Assembly (NCBI RefSeq): GCF_900108515.1
Contig: NZ_FNWW01000007.1
Location: forward strand, 62,001 to 126,000
Reading direction: 5' to 3'
Length of the DNA stretch: 64,000 bases
DNA from: Halobacillus karajensis
GTDB lineage: Bacteria > Bacillota > Bacilli > Bacillales > Halobacillaceae
Shown here piece after piece: positions 8,612 through 18,336 of this stretch. Position numbers and translations under genes: made by a program. Below the pieces are notes generated by a model. The model saw only the letters and a program-made list of their open reading frames with translations. It was not told the DNA's origin and ran no database searches. Positions within the stretch are counted from its first letter, which is position 1. The number at the start of each line of letters is the position of its first letter.

Positions 8612-9374
8612 ATGAAAAATCGTAATTGTGGGAGAAAGATCGAAGTTCCAGGAAAATTACCAATCAAACCTAAAAAACGCCAAAAGGAATGTAAACCAGA
8701 ACCGGAACATTGTCCAGAAGAACCGAAAGTATGTGATTCCACTTGTCAATGTAACGCGAAAGCACCAGGTCCAAAACCAGCAAAATTAACCAATGATTGT
8801 GTAGTCGTGAATTCATTGGTTGGTTCAAAAAACCGTACAAAAAGTAGGAGAAGTGACATTGCCACTCACTGCTTTTGGTGATATAGGCGCAATAGATGGC
8901 CTTATTAGCGTCAGCGTGGAACCTGACCTTGACGCCATTACCCAGAATGTAAGAGTCATTAAAGATAAAGTCGTCAATATGGGTCTAATCCCAGCAACGC
9001 TCACTCTTAACATTGCTGGGATACCAGTCGGTACTCCACTAAACTTCCCTATTCAATTCCAAGGTCATACGGATTTCCCTGGAGCTTGTCCTGAGGATAC
9101 GGTCCAGGAAACGCCGCTTGAAGTAGAGGGTATCTTCACACAACCTGGTATTGAGATTTTTGACCTTGCAGGTGTGGAATTGGTTGAAGGTGTTTGGGTT
9201 AAAATCGTTTTGCGCACGACTATTACCGTCACACGCCCAGTCATTCAGGATCGCTTTGGTCATGTTTGTGATGTAAATCCAAATAGATGTGAGAACAATA
9301 CCACTCCGCCTTCTTTCACACTCCCTGCTCCCCCTGAAAATGGAGGACTTTTAGGTGGAGGCGGAGGTGTTTAA
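8612..9374 (+). pseudogene. Cysteine-rich secreted or spore-surface-type hypothetical protein, frameshifted
   Basis: Two overlapping frames form one protein. The first, from ATG 8612 (MKNRNCGRK), is Cys/Pro/Lys-rich (HCPEEPKVC, CQC) and runs to NDCVVVN. The second begins near 8820 with LVQKTVQKVGEVTLPL and continues for about 180 residues of beta-rich sequence to a Gly-rich tail (GGLLGGGGGV). The break is a tandem TTGGTTGGTT at 8816-8825; removing one GGTT restores a single frame of about 253 codons. The DCVVVN motif followed by beta-sheet sequence recalls conserved hypothetical proteins of sporeformers, but I do not recognise a named family. The break could be a genuine mutation or a sequence error. 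A strong terminator follows at 9626. Confidence 0.6.
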
Positions 9375-9625
9375 CCAGAGGAATAGACAGGAACGGGTCT
9401 AATCAGGAGCTCGATATAAAAAAGATACCCTTTTAGGCGTCTCTTCCTGGACACTAAAGTCTTTAGCCACCCGGACTTTTCCTATAAGAATAGTCTTATA
9501 TCCACTTTTTATGGAAGAGGATTTCATGGGAGCATTTGGATGGTCATGGATTTTTATTCTTACAACCTCCCCCCTACAATCCTTTCTTTAAAAATGAAAC
9601 TTTCGGCTTTCCCAAAGTGAGTGAT

Positions 9626-9665
9626 CCCCGAATAATGGAATGTTGTCCTTATTCGGGGTTTTTAT
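9626..9665 (+). terminator. Rho-independent terminator after the cysteine-rich gene
   Basis: Stem CCCCGAATAA/TTATTCGGGG with a 13-base loop and a run of T on the plus strand. The stretch between the gene end at 9374 and this hairpin contains nothing else I can identify. Confidence 0.8.
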
Positions 9666-9879
9666 TTTCAATCTTCCTTTATAGTTGAATAAAAGGATTG
9701 GAGAAAGATTTTAAGATCATCCTTACTGAGCCATAAACCACTCCAATCATGATCAGATTTTTTTCCATTCCTTATCTATTTAAAATCTTATACTCTCTAC
9801 ATGCTTATCGCTTTGGTCACATTTCCAATAGGTTTGGAGTCCATTATTTTTTAAACAGCTTTTCTTGGCACTTGAATGA

Positions 9880-10312
9880 CTAATAGAATGAGAATAAGTA
9901 AACCAACGAAGATGCTAGCGAATTTATTACTATTAAAGCTTTCAGGGTGAGGGTTAGAATGCCTGAAAAACCTAGAGTGATAGGGCTTAAAATGGAAATG
10001 ATGATATACCTGGCTTTAGATAGTTTTTCTTCCGTTTGTACATAACCATCAAATATCGTAAGTCCGATCCATGTTTTTTGAATGAAGGGTGATGGATATT
10101 GAATGAGAAGGCAGACCAAATTCATTAAAGGAAATAGACGAAAAAATATGGATCGCACCTATGGTCATCCGTCCATTTAAGATCATGAAAGGAATGGAGA
10201 ATATCATAGCGGCGCTCAAACTTTTTGGCTCCTTCATTGGAACCCATCTATTTTCAATAAGATGAAGGTGTGTTTTGGCATTCGTTTTTGGCATCCTGTT
10301 TTGTATTCTCAT
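9880..10312 (-). pseudogene. Decayed DUF3267-type membrane zincin gene
   Basis: Two overlapping minus-strand frames match successive parts of the DUF3267 family from memory. The N-terminal part reads KEPKSLSAAMIFSIPFMILNG and ISFNEFG; the C-terminal part, in another frame, reads KTWIGLTIFDGYVQTEEKLSK and continues through a hydrophobic end (LKALIVINSLASS). The segment that normally joins them, carrying the HExxH-like metal motif, is missing, and the junction near 10080 is out of frame. It is best read as an internal deletion plus frameshift. No function is expected. Confidence 0.5.
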
Positions 10313-10511
10313 CAGCCCCCCCTATTTTGTTCATACGTCTATTTTACAAAGGATCCTAAATGATAGAACTCAAAAAGAACATTCTAATAAGCTATCCACC
10401 TTTTCACTTTATTTACTAAATGACTATGTAAATGCAGCAAGAAGAATTAAACAGTCCAGGCCACCATTCCAATTATTTCAAAAGATTTGCTTTGTACTCA
10501 ACTTTTTTAAA

Positions 10512-10546
10512 TAAGAAAAGACGCACTTCTAGCAAGAGTTGCGTCT
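10512..10546 (-). terminator. Terminator at the end of the arabinose/arabinan operon
   Basis: Minus-strand hairpin AGACGCA...TGCGTCT followed by TTTTCTTAT, just beyond the GH127 stop codon at 10586. Confidence 0.75.
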
Positions 10547-10585
10547 CGATTCATAACCTATTTAAATCTTCATTCTTTAAAATCT

Positions 10586-12526
10586 CTAAAGCTTTTCATT
10601 GATCCAAACAACCATCCCGCCCGGCTCCCTATTACACCAAGCATAATAGGGAATAGCTTTTAAATGAATCGGCTTTACTTCCTGATCACTTGTACTGTAT
10701 AATGCATCCTTCCACACACTCCCTTCCACCCTTTCAGCTTCCCCAAAGAGCGTAACGACACCGCCCAGCAGATCCTCTTCATACTCAAATTTAAGATCAG
10801 CATCTTTAGGGAGGTAAATCGAGTGGAGCTCCTTACCATGATCAACTTCTTCCAAGCAATACACGATCGGTCCTCTTTGAATCGCCACTTTCCCCAAGCT
10901 ATGCCTTACTGAAGGATGGGAACGAACCCTTTGAATCTCCATATCTAAATTCAGTTCGACTGTATCGCCTTGCTTCCACGTACGGGAGAGGCGAGCATAT
11001 CCATTTTTCATGATCGGTTGGAAGTCCATGATCTCCCCATTTATTTTTACGTCAGCTTTTGTCGCCCATCCGGGGATCCGAAGAGCCAGCGTAAAAGAGG
11101 TATCAACTTCAGGTGAAAGCTTAATAGTGACTTCCCCATCCCAAGGATAGTTGGTCTTCTGTTTAATTTCCACTTGGTGACCGCCGACTTCCATGTTATT
11201 TTCATTGCTCATATATAAATGGACAAAAATTTCTTCTTCCCTTTTTGTGTAAATATAGTGGGAGATCGATGCAATTAGACGTGCCAGGTTCGGCGGGCAG
11301 CAGGCACACCCATACCATTTCTGCCTAACAGGCGGTACATGTTTCTTTTCATCACGACTTTCCACTTCCTTCGGGACCACTTCAAGGGGGTTGACGTAAA
11401 AGAATGTCCGCCCGTCTAAATCCATACCGCTGATCGCCCCATTGTATAATGCCCGTTCCATTACGTCCGCATATTTATGGTGAGCCTCCAGGTCAAGCAT
11501 TCGCTTAGCCCAGAAAATCAAACCAATGGAAGCACACGTTTCCGTATAAGATAAATCATTGGGAAGATCGTAATCAAAAGAAAAAGCTTCTCCATATTCC
11601 ATAGAACCTATCCCTGCGGTCAAATACATCTGCTTGTTGGTCACATTATTCCATAGTTTTTCACATGTTTCTTTTAGCGAGGGATCATTGGTGTAAGCAG
11701 CTAAATCAGCCATCGCTGAATACATATACACCGCCCGAACCGCATGACCTGTGGCTGTTTCCTGTTCTCGAACAGGCAGGTGGGATTGACTATACCTATA
11801 TCCCCCTGTGAACCAATAAGGCTTTTCTTCCTTTCTTGCTTGTTTTTCCAAATCGAAATAATGAGGCCGCTTGCCTCGTTCTTCAATAAAGAACTCGCTT
11901 AATTTCAAATATTTATGGTTGTTAGTGACTTCATACAGTTTCACCAGCGCAAGTTCGATCTCCTGATGTCCCGGATATCCCTTCCTTTTATGGTTTTCAG
12001 GTCCGAAGGTCTCCTCGATATAATCGGCGTATCTGATCATAATATGGAGGAATTTATCTTTTCCCGTCGCTCTATAATAAGCAACCGCCGCCTCAATCAA
12101 ATGACCGGCACAATACAATTCGTGATGGTCACGTAAATTCGTCCAGCGCTGATCAGGTTCTTTGACCGTATAATAGGTATTTAAGTAACCATCTGCCCCT
12201 TGCGCTTTCTCCAGAAGGTTAATGACTTCATCCGCTGTCGTTTCCCACTTAGCATCTGGTTCATTTTCCAGCAGAAAAGCGACAGCCTCCAACCATTTGG
12301 CGACATCACTGTCTTGAAAAACCATGCCATAGAATTCTCCTTCTGATTCCCCTGCAGCTATCCGAAAGTTTTCAATCGCATGACTGGGCTCTGTATCAGG
12401 CAATCGATCATTTAAAGCCTCCCATTGATAAGGGATCATTTGATTTTTGACGATGTCTAATCGTTTTTTCCAGAATCTGTCGGTGATTTTCACATGACTC
12501 TCCCACACTTTTTCCATGTAAATCAC
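10586..12526 (-). CDS. GH127 beta-L-arabinofuranosidase
   Basis: Glycoside hydrolase of the GH127 (former DUF1680) family, about 646 residues with no signal peptide, hence intracellular. Family members release L-arabinose from beta-1,2-arabinobiose and related hydroxyproline-linked chains of plant extensins. The zinc/cysteine active site is visible: SYTETCASIG (Glu and Cys ligands) and the CACCPPN motif with the nucleophilic cysteine and second ligand. An (alpha/alpha)6 barrel is followed by beta-domains (LRIPGWATKADVKING). A GTG start follows AAAGGAG; an ATG three codons later is possible. It is the last gene of the long operon, separated from araL by 41 bp. Confidence 0.9.
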   Translation of the reverse strand: MIYMEKVWESHVKITDRFWKKRLDIVKNQMIPYQWEALNDRLPDTEPSHAIENFRIAAGESEGEFYGMVFQDSDVAKWLEAVAFLLENEPDAKWETTADEVINLLEKAQGADGYLNTYYTVKEPDQRWTNLRDHHELYCAGHLIEAAVAYYRATGKDKFLHIMIRYADYIEETFGPENHKRKGYPGHQEIELALVKLYEVTNNHKYLKLSEFFIEERGKRPHYFDLEKQARKEEKPYWFTGGYRYSQSHLPVREQETATGHAVRAVYMYSAMADLAAYTNDPSLKETCEKLWNNVTNKQMYLTAGIGSMEYGEAFSFDYDLPNDLSYTETCASIGLIFWAKRMLDLEAHHKYADVMERALYNGAISGMDLDGRTFFYVNPLEVVPKEVESRDEKKHVPPVRQKWYGCACCPPNLARLIASISHYIYTKREEEIFVHLYMSNENNMEVGGHQVEIKQKTNYPWDGEVTIKLSPEVDTSFTLALRIPGWATKADVKINGEIMDFQPIMKNGYARLSRTWKQGDTVELNLDMEIQRVRSHPSVRHSLGKVAIQRGPIVYCLEEVDHGKELHSIYLPKDADLKFEYEEDLLGGVVTLFGEAERVEGSVWKDALYSTSDQEVKPIHLKAIPYYAWCNREPGGMVVWINEKL

Positions 12527-12567
12527 AAGTCTCCTTTAATGGATTTCTAAGATATACAATCCTTCCT

Positions 12568-13350
12568 TCATGTACCTGCTAAATCTTTAAGGGAATGGAA
12601 GACATAATCCGGAGGCCTCTCCACATCGGAAATCATCTCTATGGTGGTATTTCCAGACAGAACGAGCGCTGTTTTAATGCCATATTTCCCCATCGCGATG
12701 TCAGAATCAAGACTATCACCGACGATCATGGTTTTTTCTACCGTCATTTGAAGACGATCCATAGCACATTCAAACATGTGAACAGATGGTTTCCCCACCA
12801 CGACCTCTGGGGTCTTTCCAGTAGTTGCTTCAATCGCTCCCAGCATTCCAGCTACATCTATAGATAAGCCGCGGGAGCTGGGATAGGCACGATCATTATT
12901 CGTAGCGATTATTCTTGCACCATTCATAACTGCTTGAAACGCCTGATCCAAATCGTGATAGGTGACTCCTGTATGAAGGGAAACCACAAGCCAAGCAGCA
13001 TCCTCAGGGAGTGAAGCTAATGGAATACCGCTTTCTTGCAGTTCCTCGATCAACCCTCCTTCCCCTAACACCCAAACAGCTTCATTCGGATGATGTTTTC
13101 GTAAATATTCAGCTGCCACATGGGATGTCAGGATGATATCTTTTGGGGCAAGGTTCACACCTTTCTCTTGTAAAATAGAGGCCACCTGCCTGCGGGAATG
13201 CGTCCCCCGATTACTCAGAGCTGCCACTCGTTTCCCTGCCTTTTGGAGTTCCTGGATGGATTCTGCTGCTCCTTCAATCAGCTCCAGCTCTTTCCATACA
13301 GTTCCATCTAAATCAATCAGGAATCCTGATGTTTCATCAAACCTGCTCAT
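12568..13350 (-). CDS. araL: HAD-IIA sugar-phosphate phosphatase AraL
   Basis: HAD-superfamily phosphatase of the NagD/AraL group, about 260 residues, cytosolic. Motif I is FLIDLDGTVW and motif IV VGDSLDSDIAMG; a C2-type cap lies between. In B. subtilis AraL lies in the ara operon and dephosphorylates sugar phosphates, probably to prevent their accumulation. The ATG overlaps the galM stop codon in an ATGA arrangement, indicating translational coupling. Context and length support AraL over other NagD-like enzymes. Confidence 0.85.
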   Translation of the reverse strand: MSRFDETSGFLIDLDGTVWKELELIEGAAESIQELQKAGKRVAALSNRGTHSRRQVASILQEKGVNLAPKDIILTSHVAAEYLRKHHPNEAVWVLGEGGLIEELQESGIPLASLPEDAAWLVVSLHTGVTYHDLDQAFQAVMNGARIIATNNDRAYPSSRGLSIDVAGMLGAIEATTGKTPEVVVGKPSVHMFECAMDRLQMTVEKTMIVGDSLDSDIAMGKYGIKTALVLSGNTTIEMISDVERPPDYVFHSLKDLAGT

Positions 13351-14402
13351 TGAGTTGCTCCTATCCCGAACTTAAACACCGTTCGTCTGTGATAGGGCTC
13401 ATCAGGGGAAAGAACGATCTCAGGAAATCCTTCTTCATGTAAAGATGCCGGAGAACTTTGCGTTTCGATACAGATACCTGAGTGCTTCCTTGTTTTCCCT
13501 TCAACCAGGGCTTTCCCTTCTGGAAGATTGTTAGAGGTATAGACGACAACGCCTGGCTGGTCTGTTTCTACTTCAAGCGTACGTCCTGACGTTTCATCCT
13601 CCAGCCGAATGTCTGGCTTTTCTTCCCCATCGAGCAGGAAGAAATGATCGAGTCCACCATTCGCAACCCTTTGTTGTGTTGTTTCATAGGAAAGGCTGGA
13701 ACCCAGCAATCTCTGTTTTCGAAAATTAAACGGCGTCTCATTTAGGTTGATCCATTCTCCTGTCGGGATGAGCTCCTCATCCAGCTCGGCAAAGCATGAA
13801 CTGTTTAAACGTAAGGTATGGTCATGAACAGTCGTATCGGCTTGTCCACTCAAATTAAAGTAAGAGTGGTTGGTCAATGTCAGCACTGTGGTCTGATCGG
13901 TCTCAGCAAAGTAGTCGATGATCAAGCAATTATCATGGGTCAGCGTGTAAGTTACCGCAACATCAATAGTCCCTGGATAGCCTCCCTCCCCGTCAAAACT
14001 TTTGTGGGAAAGCGTGACGCCGATTTCCCCATCATCTTCAAAGGGGGAGGCGTTCCAAAGTTGTTGGTGAAAGCCTTTTTTTCCGCCGTGAAGGTGATGT
14101 TCTCCTTCATTCGCTTCGACCCGATACTCTTTTCCTTCTAATTGAAAAGAAGCTCGCTGAATACGGCCAGCTACTCGTCCAATTAATGCGCCAAGATACC
14201 CTGGATTTTCCACGTACTCAGCGAAATTTTTATAGCAGAGTACGACATTTTTAGAATCCCCCTTACGATCAGGGACAGAAATATTTGTGATTATACCGCC
14301 AAAGTTTAGAAAATGGACACTCATCCCCTGGTCATTTTCCAATTGAAATAAATTCCAAGTTTCTTGTCCTGGTACTTGGATTTCTTTTGTCTTCCTATTC
14401 AT
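13347..14402 (-). CDS. galM: Aldose 1-epimerase (mutarotase)
   Basis: Interconverts alpha and beta anomers of free sugars such as L-arabinose. About 351 residues from ATG 14402 (MNRKT), preceded by GGAG at seven bases; a longer in-frame start has no ribosome site. Catalytic His residues appear in HLHGGKKGFHQQLW and LTNHSYFNLSG, and the catalytic Glu in GICIETQSSP. It is embedded between the DUF6171 gene and araL with overlapping ends, so it serves this operon, supplying the anomer used by arabinose isomerase. Confidence 0.9.
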   Translation of the reverse strand: MNRKTKEIQVPGQETWNLFQLENDQGMSVHFLNFGGIITNISVPDRKGDSKNVVLCYKNFAEYVENPGYLGALIGRVAGRIQRASFQLEGKEYRVEANEGEHHLHGGKKGFHQQLWNASPFEDDGEIGVTLSHKSFDGEGGYPGTIDVAVTYTLTHDNCLIIDYFAETDQTTVLTLTNHSYFNLSGQADTTVHDHTLRLNSSCFAELDEELIPTGEWINLNETPFNFRKQRLLGSSLSYETTQQRVANGGLDHFFLLDGEEKPDIRLEDETSGRTLEVETDQPGVVVYTSNNLPEGKALVEGKTRKHSGICIETQSSPASLHEEGFPEIVLSPDEPYHRRTVFKFGIGATQ

Positions 14403-14659
14403 AAACCGTCTCCTTCTTCCCAACGACTGCCCTCAGGATGAGGACAGTGTTTATAAGATAACTTTGCTCTAAATTGGACAAAACAGCCACAATGCATGCA
14501 GGTGGTTTTGTCATGAAGCGATGTACATGAAGCACACTCTGTCAGCCTGTTTTCATAAACACTGGGTGAAACTAAATCGGTCTCTAGAGCGAGCTGATCT
14601 TCGATTTGCTCCATTACATCCTCCCGATATAAATGAGGCGGACAAGCTCTACAACTCAT
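14399..14659 (-). CDS. Small Cys-rich DUF6171-type protein
   Basis: About 86 residues starting MSCRACPPHL, with further cysteine pairs ECASC and CMHCGC and a late KHCPHP, a likely zinc-ribbon arrangement. It resembles the DUF6171 family as I remember it; no biochemical function is known to me. ATG 14659 has a GGAG site at eight bases; the gene overlaps araM upstream by 11 bp and galM downstream by 4 bp, so it is co-translated with sugar genes. Its regular place in an ara operon suggests a link to AraM or sugar processing, but that is inference. Confidence 0.7.
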   Translation of the reverse strand: MSCRACPPHLYREDVMEQIEDQLALETDLVSPSVYENRLTECASCTSLHDKTTCMHCGCFVQFRAKLSYKHCPHPEGSRWEEGDGL

Positions 14660-15833
14660 GGTCACTTCTCCATGAAATCGAGAGGTCTTCTGTTTTTGCC
14701 TGATTGATCAAGTACAAACCTGTACAACGATCTCGAATCGTAAAGGCTTTGTTAAGGCTTTCATGAACGAGCGCACTGTCTATTCCTAAATCGGAGGGTA
14801 CTTGAGCCCCCCCTGTTAATTGCAGCCAATCTAAAACATCAACATAGTCAGGCAGACGGGAGATTTCTTCTGCTATTCTAGGGGTGTGCGCTCCGAATAC
14901 ACTCTCATCCTCGGCATAAAATTGATAGAGTTGGATCAGGATGGCGGTAGCAACCCCAACTTTCGCTCCATGCAGGACTTGCGGCGCGCCTTTTTTCAGT
15001 AAATCCATTTCCCAATAATGCGAGAGATGATGTTCCCCTCCGGATGCTGGCCTTGAAAAGTCGAGCAGCAGCATGACAAGTCCTGACTCAATCAGTGCCT
15101 TTATTAAGATGCGAATGCCTTCCTCATCAGCTTTGGCAATTTCATTGACGTGATCTACACAGTTGTAAAGAGAACGTCTCGTCAAGTTTGCCGCCGTTTC
15201 ATTATAGGGTTCATCATTTACCCAATGAGAAATCTTCCAGTCTAGCAGAGAGGTCATTTTAGCAATCATATCTCCAAAACCGGCGGCTGTCATTTCAAGG
15301 GGTGCCTCTTTAAGAATATCAATATCGGCAAATACAGCTATTGGGGAAACCGTTTGGATCGTCTGCTTGAACCCCCGCAAAATCAAGGGTGCCCCTTTGG
15401 AGGTAAAGCCGTCCACTGAGGCAGCTGTAGGGACAGAAATAAAAGGGGCACCCATTTTGGAGCTGCAGAAACGGGTAATGTCATGAATCGTTCCGGATCC
15501 AATTGCAAGGAGTACATCTACCCGGGGCGGCGTTTCAACGAGTACTTGAACGATGGATGGTTCATCAGCAAGCACCTGACCATTGGTATTGGGTGTTATC
15601 TGTACTGGTGCCACCTCATACCCGCCCTGTTCCAGGATAGTAGCTATTTTCTTTCCCGCAGCTTTCCATGTATGCTGATCAGCAATGAGGGCCACATGTT
15701 TGAAGCCCCGGTGGTTCAGATATTCTGGTAAGGCTTCGATCGACCCTTTATCAATATTTATGTAAGGCAGGACCTTGTCAGGATCTTCCTCTAATTCAAA
15801 AGCCAATTGTTTCATCTCTTGTAAATCATTCAT
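14649..15833 (-). CDS. araM: sn-Glycerol-1-phosphate dehydrogenase AraM
   Basis: NAD(H)-dependent reduction of dihydroxyacetone phosphate to sn-glycerol 1-phosphate, as shown for B. subtilis AraM. About 394 residues, full length. The nucleotide-binding segment LLAIGSGTIHDITRF and PTAASVDGFTS, and metal-site regions (AAGFGDMIAK, SGGEHHLSHYWE, LHGAKVGVAT) are all present. The ATG is preceded by AGGAGG. Part of the downstream half of the arabinose operon, as in B. subtilis araL-araM order but with extra genes between. Confidence 0.93.
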   Translation of the reverse strand: MNDLQEMKQLAFELEEDPDKVLPYINIDKGSIEALPEYLNHRGFKHVALIADQHTWKAAGKKIATILEQGGYEVAPVQITPNTNGQVLADEPSIVQVLVETPPRVDVLLAIGSGTIHDITRFCSSKMGAPFISVPTAASVDGFTSKGAPLILRGFKQTIQTVSPIAVFADIDILKEAPLEMTAAGFGDMIAKMTSLLDWKISHWVNDEPYNETAANLTRRSLYNCVDHVNEIAKADEEGIRILIKALIESGLVMLLLDFSRPASGGEHHLSHYWEMDLLKKGAPQVLHGAKVGVATAILIQLYQFYAEDESVFGAHTPRIAEEISRLPDYVDVLDWLQLTGGAQVPSDLGIDSALVHESLNKAFTIRDRCTGLYLINQAKTEDLSISWRSDHEL

Positions 15834-15895
15834 TCTTTTCCTCCTATCTATGTGTTTAGTTTAAGAAGCTTCCCCCCATAAACTGAATCCATGGA

Positions 15896-17380
15896 TTAAG
15901 GTTTGAGAGATAATAGAACGACAGACATTGCCGGTATCGTTGCCTTTAATTGATTATCCTCTATAGAGAAACCTTGAAAGCCCTGTGGTTTCACTTTTTC
16001 CGGATTTTCAAAGGTATTATGATCGTTCATATGGTCGGAGGTGAGAATTCTTCCCGTTCCATCATGATAGCTTTTTCCTCGGAGGGCTATCTCAATCATT
16101 GCCTCTTCCTCTGTATCTAAGTTACACGCGCTGATGTTTACGGTCCCATCCTTAGCCATGGAGGCTGAAGCTTGGATTTTAGGGAGATTCACATCTCCAT
16201 GGACAATCTGTTCTGTTTCTGCTTCGATAGGCAGGCTCTCTGCATCCTGATGCACTTTATACATGTCAAAAATATGATAAGTCGGGGTGAGAATCATTTG
16301 ATCCCCTTCTGTGAGAATCATAGATTGTAAAACATTAACCGTCTGGGCTATATTAGCCATTTGAACCCGATCAGAATGATGATTGAAAATGTTTAACGAA
16401 ACTCCTGCAACTAAAGCATCTCTGATCGTGTTTTGCTGATAAAGGAAACCAGGGTTGGTCCCAGGCTCAACATCGAACCATGTTCCCCATTCATCAACAA
16501 CTAAGCCCACGCGCTTTTCAGGGTCATAATGGTCCATAATTGTGGAATGCTTTGTAATTAATTCATCCATATAAAGCGCTCGTGACATTGTGATATCCCA
16601 TTCATTTTGGTCAAAGTCTGTGGCAGAACCTTTTTTCTTCCAAAATTCCCCTGGGTATGTATAATGGTGGAGACTTAACCCGTCCATTAAGTCGGAAGCT
16701 TCTCTCATCAGCACTTCTGTCCATGTATAATCGTCCACATTTGGTCCGCAGGCTATTTTGTAGAGGTTATTGTCTCCATAATTTCTGACGTAGGTTTGAT
16801 AACGACGATATAAGTCTGCATAATATTGCGGTCTCATATGACCCCCGCATCCCCAATTTTCATTCCCAATGCCAAAATATGTCACCTTCCACGGATCCTC
16901 TCTGCCGTTTTCTTTTCTCCAGTCCGCCATCGGAGATTCTCCATCGAACGTCATATACTCAACCCACTCAGACATTTCCTGGACTGTACCGCTGCCAACA
17001 TTCCCGGAAATATACGGCTCGGCTCCCAGAAGATCACAGAGCTTCATGAATTCGTGGGTACCAAAGTGGTTGTTTTCGATTATCCCACCCCAATGCGTAT
17101 TGATCATTCGCTTGCGATCTTCCCGCGGCCCTACGCCGTCTTTCCAGTGATATTCATCAGCAAAGCAACCGCCCGGCCAGCGAAGGACAGGAATATCAAT
17201 GTTTCGAAGCGCTTCCAAAACATCTGTACGAATACCGTTCTGATTAGAAATGGGGGAGTCTTCCCCCACCCAAATTCCTTCATATATACAACGGCCTAAA
17301 TGCTCGGCAAAATGTCCATAAATATTGCGATTAATTTTCCCTTTGGAAATATCTGTATTAATCACCATTCGATTTCCCAT
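15896..17380 (-). CDS. GH51 alpha-L-arabinofuranosidase (Abf2-type)
   Basis: Intracellular GH51 enzyme of about 494 residues that removes terminal alpha-L-arabinofuranosyl groups from arabino-oligosaccharides. Acid/base Glu lies in [12 protein letters not shown] and the nucleophile in LVVDEWGTW; an (alpha/beta)8 barrel plus C-terminal beta-sandwich is typical. The start is ATG 17380 (MGNRM), since GAGGTGG overlaps the ATG nine bases upstream. Paired AraR boxes and a 220-bp intergenic region show it begins its own transcription unit, which continues into araM, DUF6171, galM, araL and GH127. The second GH51 gene is at 20168. Confidence 0.92.
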   Translation of the reverse strand: MGNRMVINTDISKGKINRNIYGHFAEHLGRCIYEGIWVGEDSPISNQNGIRTDVLEALRNIDIPVLRWPGGCFADEYHWKDGVGPREDRKRMINTHWGGIIENNHFGTHEFMKLCDLLGAEPYISGNVGSGTVQEMSEWVEYMTFDGESPMADWRKENGREDPWKVTYFGIGNENWGCGGHMRPQYYADLYRRYQTYVRNYGDNNLYKIACGPNVDDYTWTEVLMREASDLMDGLSLHHYTYPGEFWKKKGSATDFDQNEWDITMSRALYMDELITKHSTIMDHYDPEKRVGLVVDEWGTWFDVEPGTNPGFLYQQNTIRDALVAGVSLNIFNHHSDRVQMANIAQTVNVLQSMILTEGDQMILTPTYHIFDMYKVHQDAESLPIEAETEQIVHGDVNLPKIQASASMAKDGTVNISACNLDTEEEAMIEIALRGKSYHDGTGRILTSDHMNDHNTFENPEKVKPQGFQGFSIEDNQLKATIPAMSVVLLSLKP

Positions 17381-17458
17381 TCCATCCACCTCTTTGATTA
17401 TTTTTCATCTTTAGAACCATTAAAAGACGCTTGAAGTAGAAAAGCCACAGCCATCTCA

Positions 17459-17516
17459 ACTTAATCGTATATGACGACCTCACACAGGACCACACCAATA
17501 ACTTGTACGTATATTT
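17459..17516. promoter_or_regulatory. AraR box pair upstream of the GH51/araM unit
   Basis: ACTTGTACGTATATTT (17501-17516) and a weaker ACTTAATCGTATATGA (17459-17474), with centres 42 bp apart. The first is close to the B. subtilis AraR consensus ATTTGTACGTACAAAT. Confidence 0.75.
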
Positions 17517-17567
17517 AGAGTAAGGAATGTATTCCTATTTGTCAATAATCATTCAGAAAGTTTCGAA

Positions 17568-17616
17568 TAAAAAAACTGCCTGTCTACTTAATAGTAGAGA
17601 TCAGGCAGCTTTTTTA
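17568..17616 (-). terminator. Terminator overlapping the 3' end of the DUF624 gene
   Basis: Minus-strand hairpin built on AAGCTGCCTG...CAGGCAGTTTTTTTAT; its 5' arm encodes the last residues of the DUF624 protein. Confidence 0.8.
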
Positions 17617-18239
17617 TGAGCGGTAGGATTGGTTCTGATGTTGGCAAGCACTTGATAAGCAAGCCACATCCAGCCCAGAAAGAGCAAGGCGAAAGAAAAG
17701 AAAGGGATCAATGATGGCAGTTTTAAGGAGTAATATCCCACTGCAAACCATACCACTGCCATTCCGAAGGACAGGTGGATTTTAGTAAGTCCCAGAATAA
17801 AAGCGTTTTTTATGTGCTGCTGGAGGGATCCTTTATAATAAACCATTAATGGGAAAACCCACAGAATCACCAACCCGTACAAAAAAACAAGAGCTATAAA
17901 AGCAAAAGGGACGAGAAAAAAGATCGAGCCATCCATGGATTTCAGGAGGAGATAGTTGATATATAGAATTCCGCCGGTCATTGATATCAGCACCCCTATG
18001 AGATTAGCGGTTTTCCATTCCTGCTTATACAGCTGCCAATAGGTCTGCCAAAGCGGAACAGTGACATGACCGTTAAACCATTTCTTTGTCAGACTGAGAG
18101 TGGCGGCTATGGATGGGAAAAGACCGAATAATACGCCCCCAGCAAGCATGCCAATTAGAAACAGAGCATTTAACCCCGCTAGTCGTGTCATCCATTTTAA
18201 ATATCCATTCAGCTTAGAAATCAGGCCATTATTATTCAT
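17601..18239 (-). CDS. YesL-like DUF624 membrane protein
   Basis: About 212 residues with five to six hydrophobic segments (LFLIGMLAGGVLFGLFP, FFLVPFAFIALVFLYG, FALLFLGWMWLAY), matching the DUF624 family that accompanies sugar ABC transporters in Firmicutes. The molecular role is unknown; a membrane accessory to carbohydrate uptake is the usual guess. It sits 97 bp after araQ in the same direction, behind a terminator-like hairpin, so expression may depend on partial read-through. Confidence 0.82.
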   Translation of the reverse strand: MNNNGLISKLNGYLKWMTRLAGLNALFLIGMLAGGVLFGLFPSIAATLSLTKKWFNGHVTVPLWQTYWQLYKQEWKTANLIGVLISMTGGILYINYLLLKSMDGSIFFLVPFAFIALVFLYGLVILWVFPLMVYYKGSLQQHIKNAFILGLTKIHLSFGMAVVWFAVGYYSLKLPSLIPFFSFALLFLGWMWLAYQVLANIRTNPTAHKKAA

Positions 18240-18297
18240 TATTCATTGAGAGCCCCCTTGGTACCAGTCAGCTTTATGATCACACAAACCTTTGAAT

Positions 18298-18331
18298 TAG
18301 AAAATAACCGGACTCTAATCCAGAGCCCGGT
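18298..18331 (-). terminator. Terminator-like hairpin after araQ
   Basis: Minus-strand stem ACCGGGCTCT/AGAGTCCGGT with one mismatch, followed by TATTTTCT, immediately after the araQ stop codon. Confidence 0.65.
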
Positions 18332-18336
18332 GATAG

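Noticed and set aside
8826-8832. A_AAAAAC slippery heptamer in the cysteine-rich gene, in the register of a programmed -1 frameshift
   Set aside because: The downstream coding frame is reached by +1, not -1; slipping back one base meets a TAG within a few codons.
10275-10514. Open frame of 79 codons on the plus strand
   Set aside because: Overlaps the decayed DUF3267 gene antisense, has no ribosome site and no recognisable sequence.
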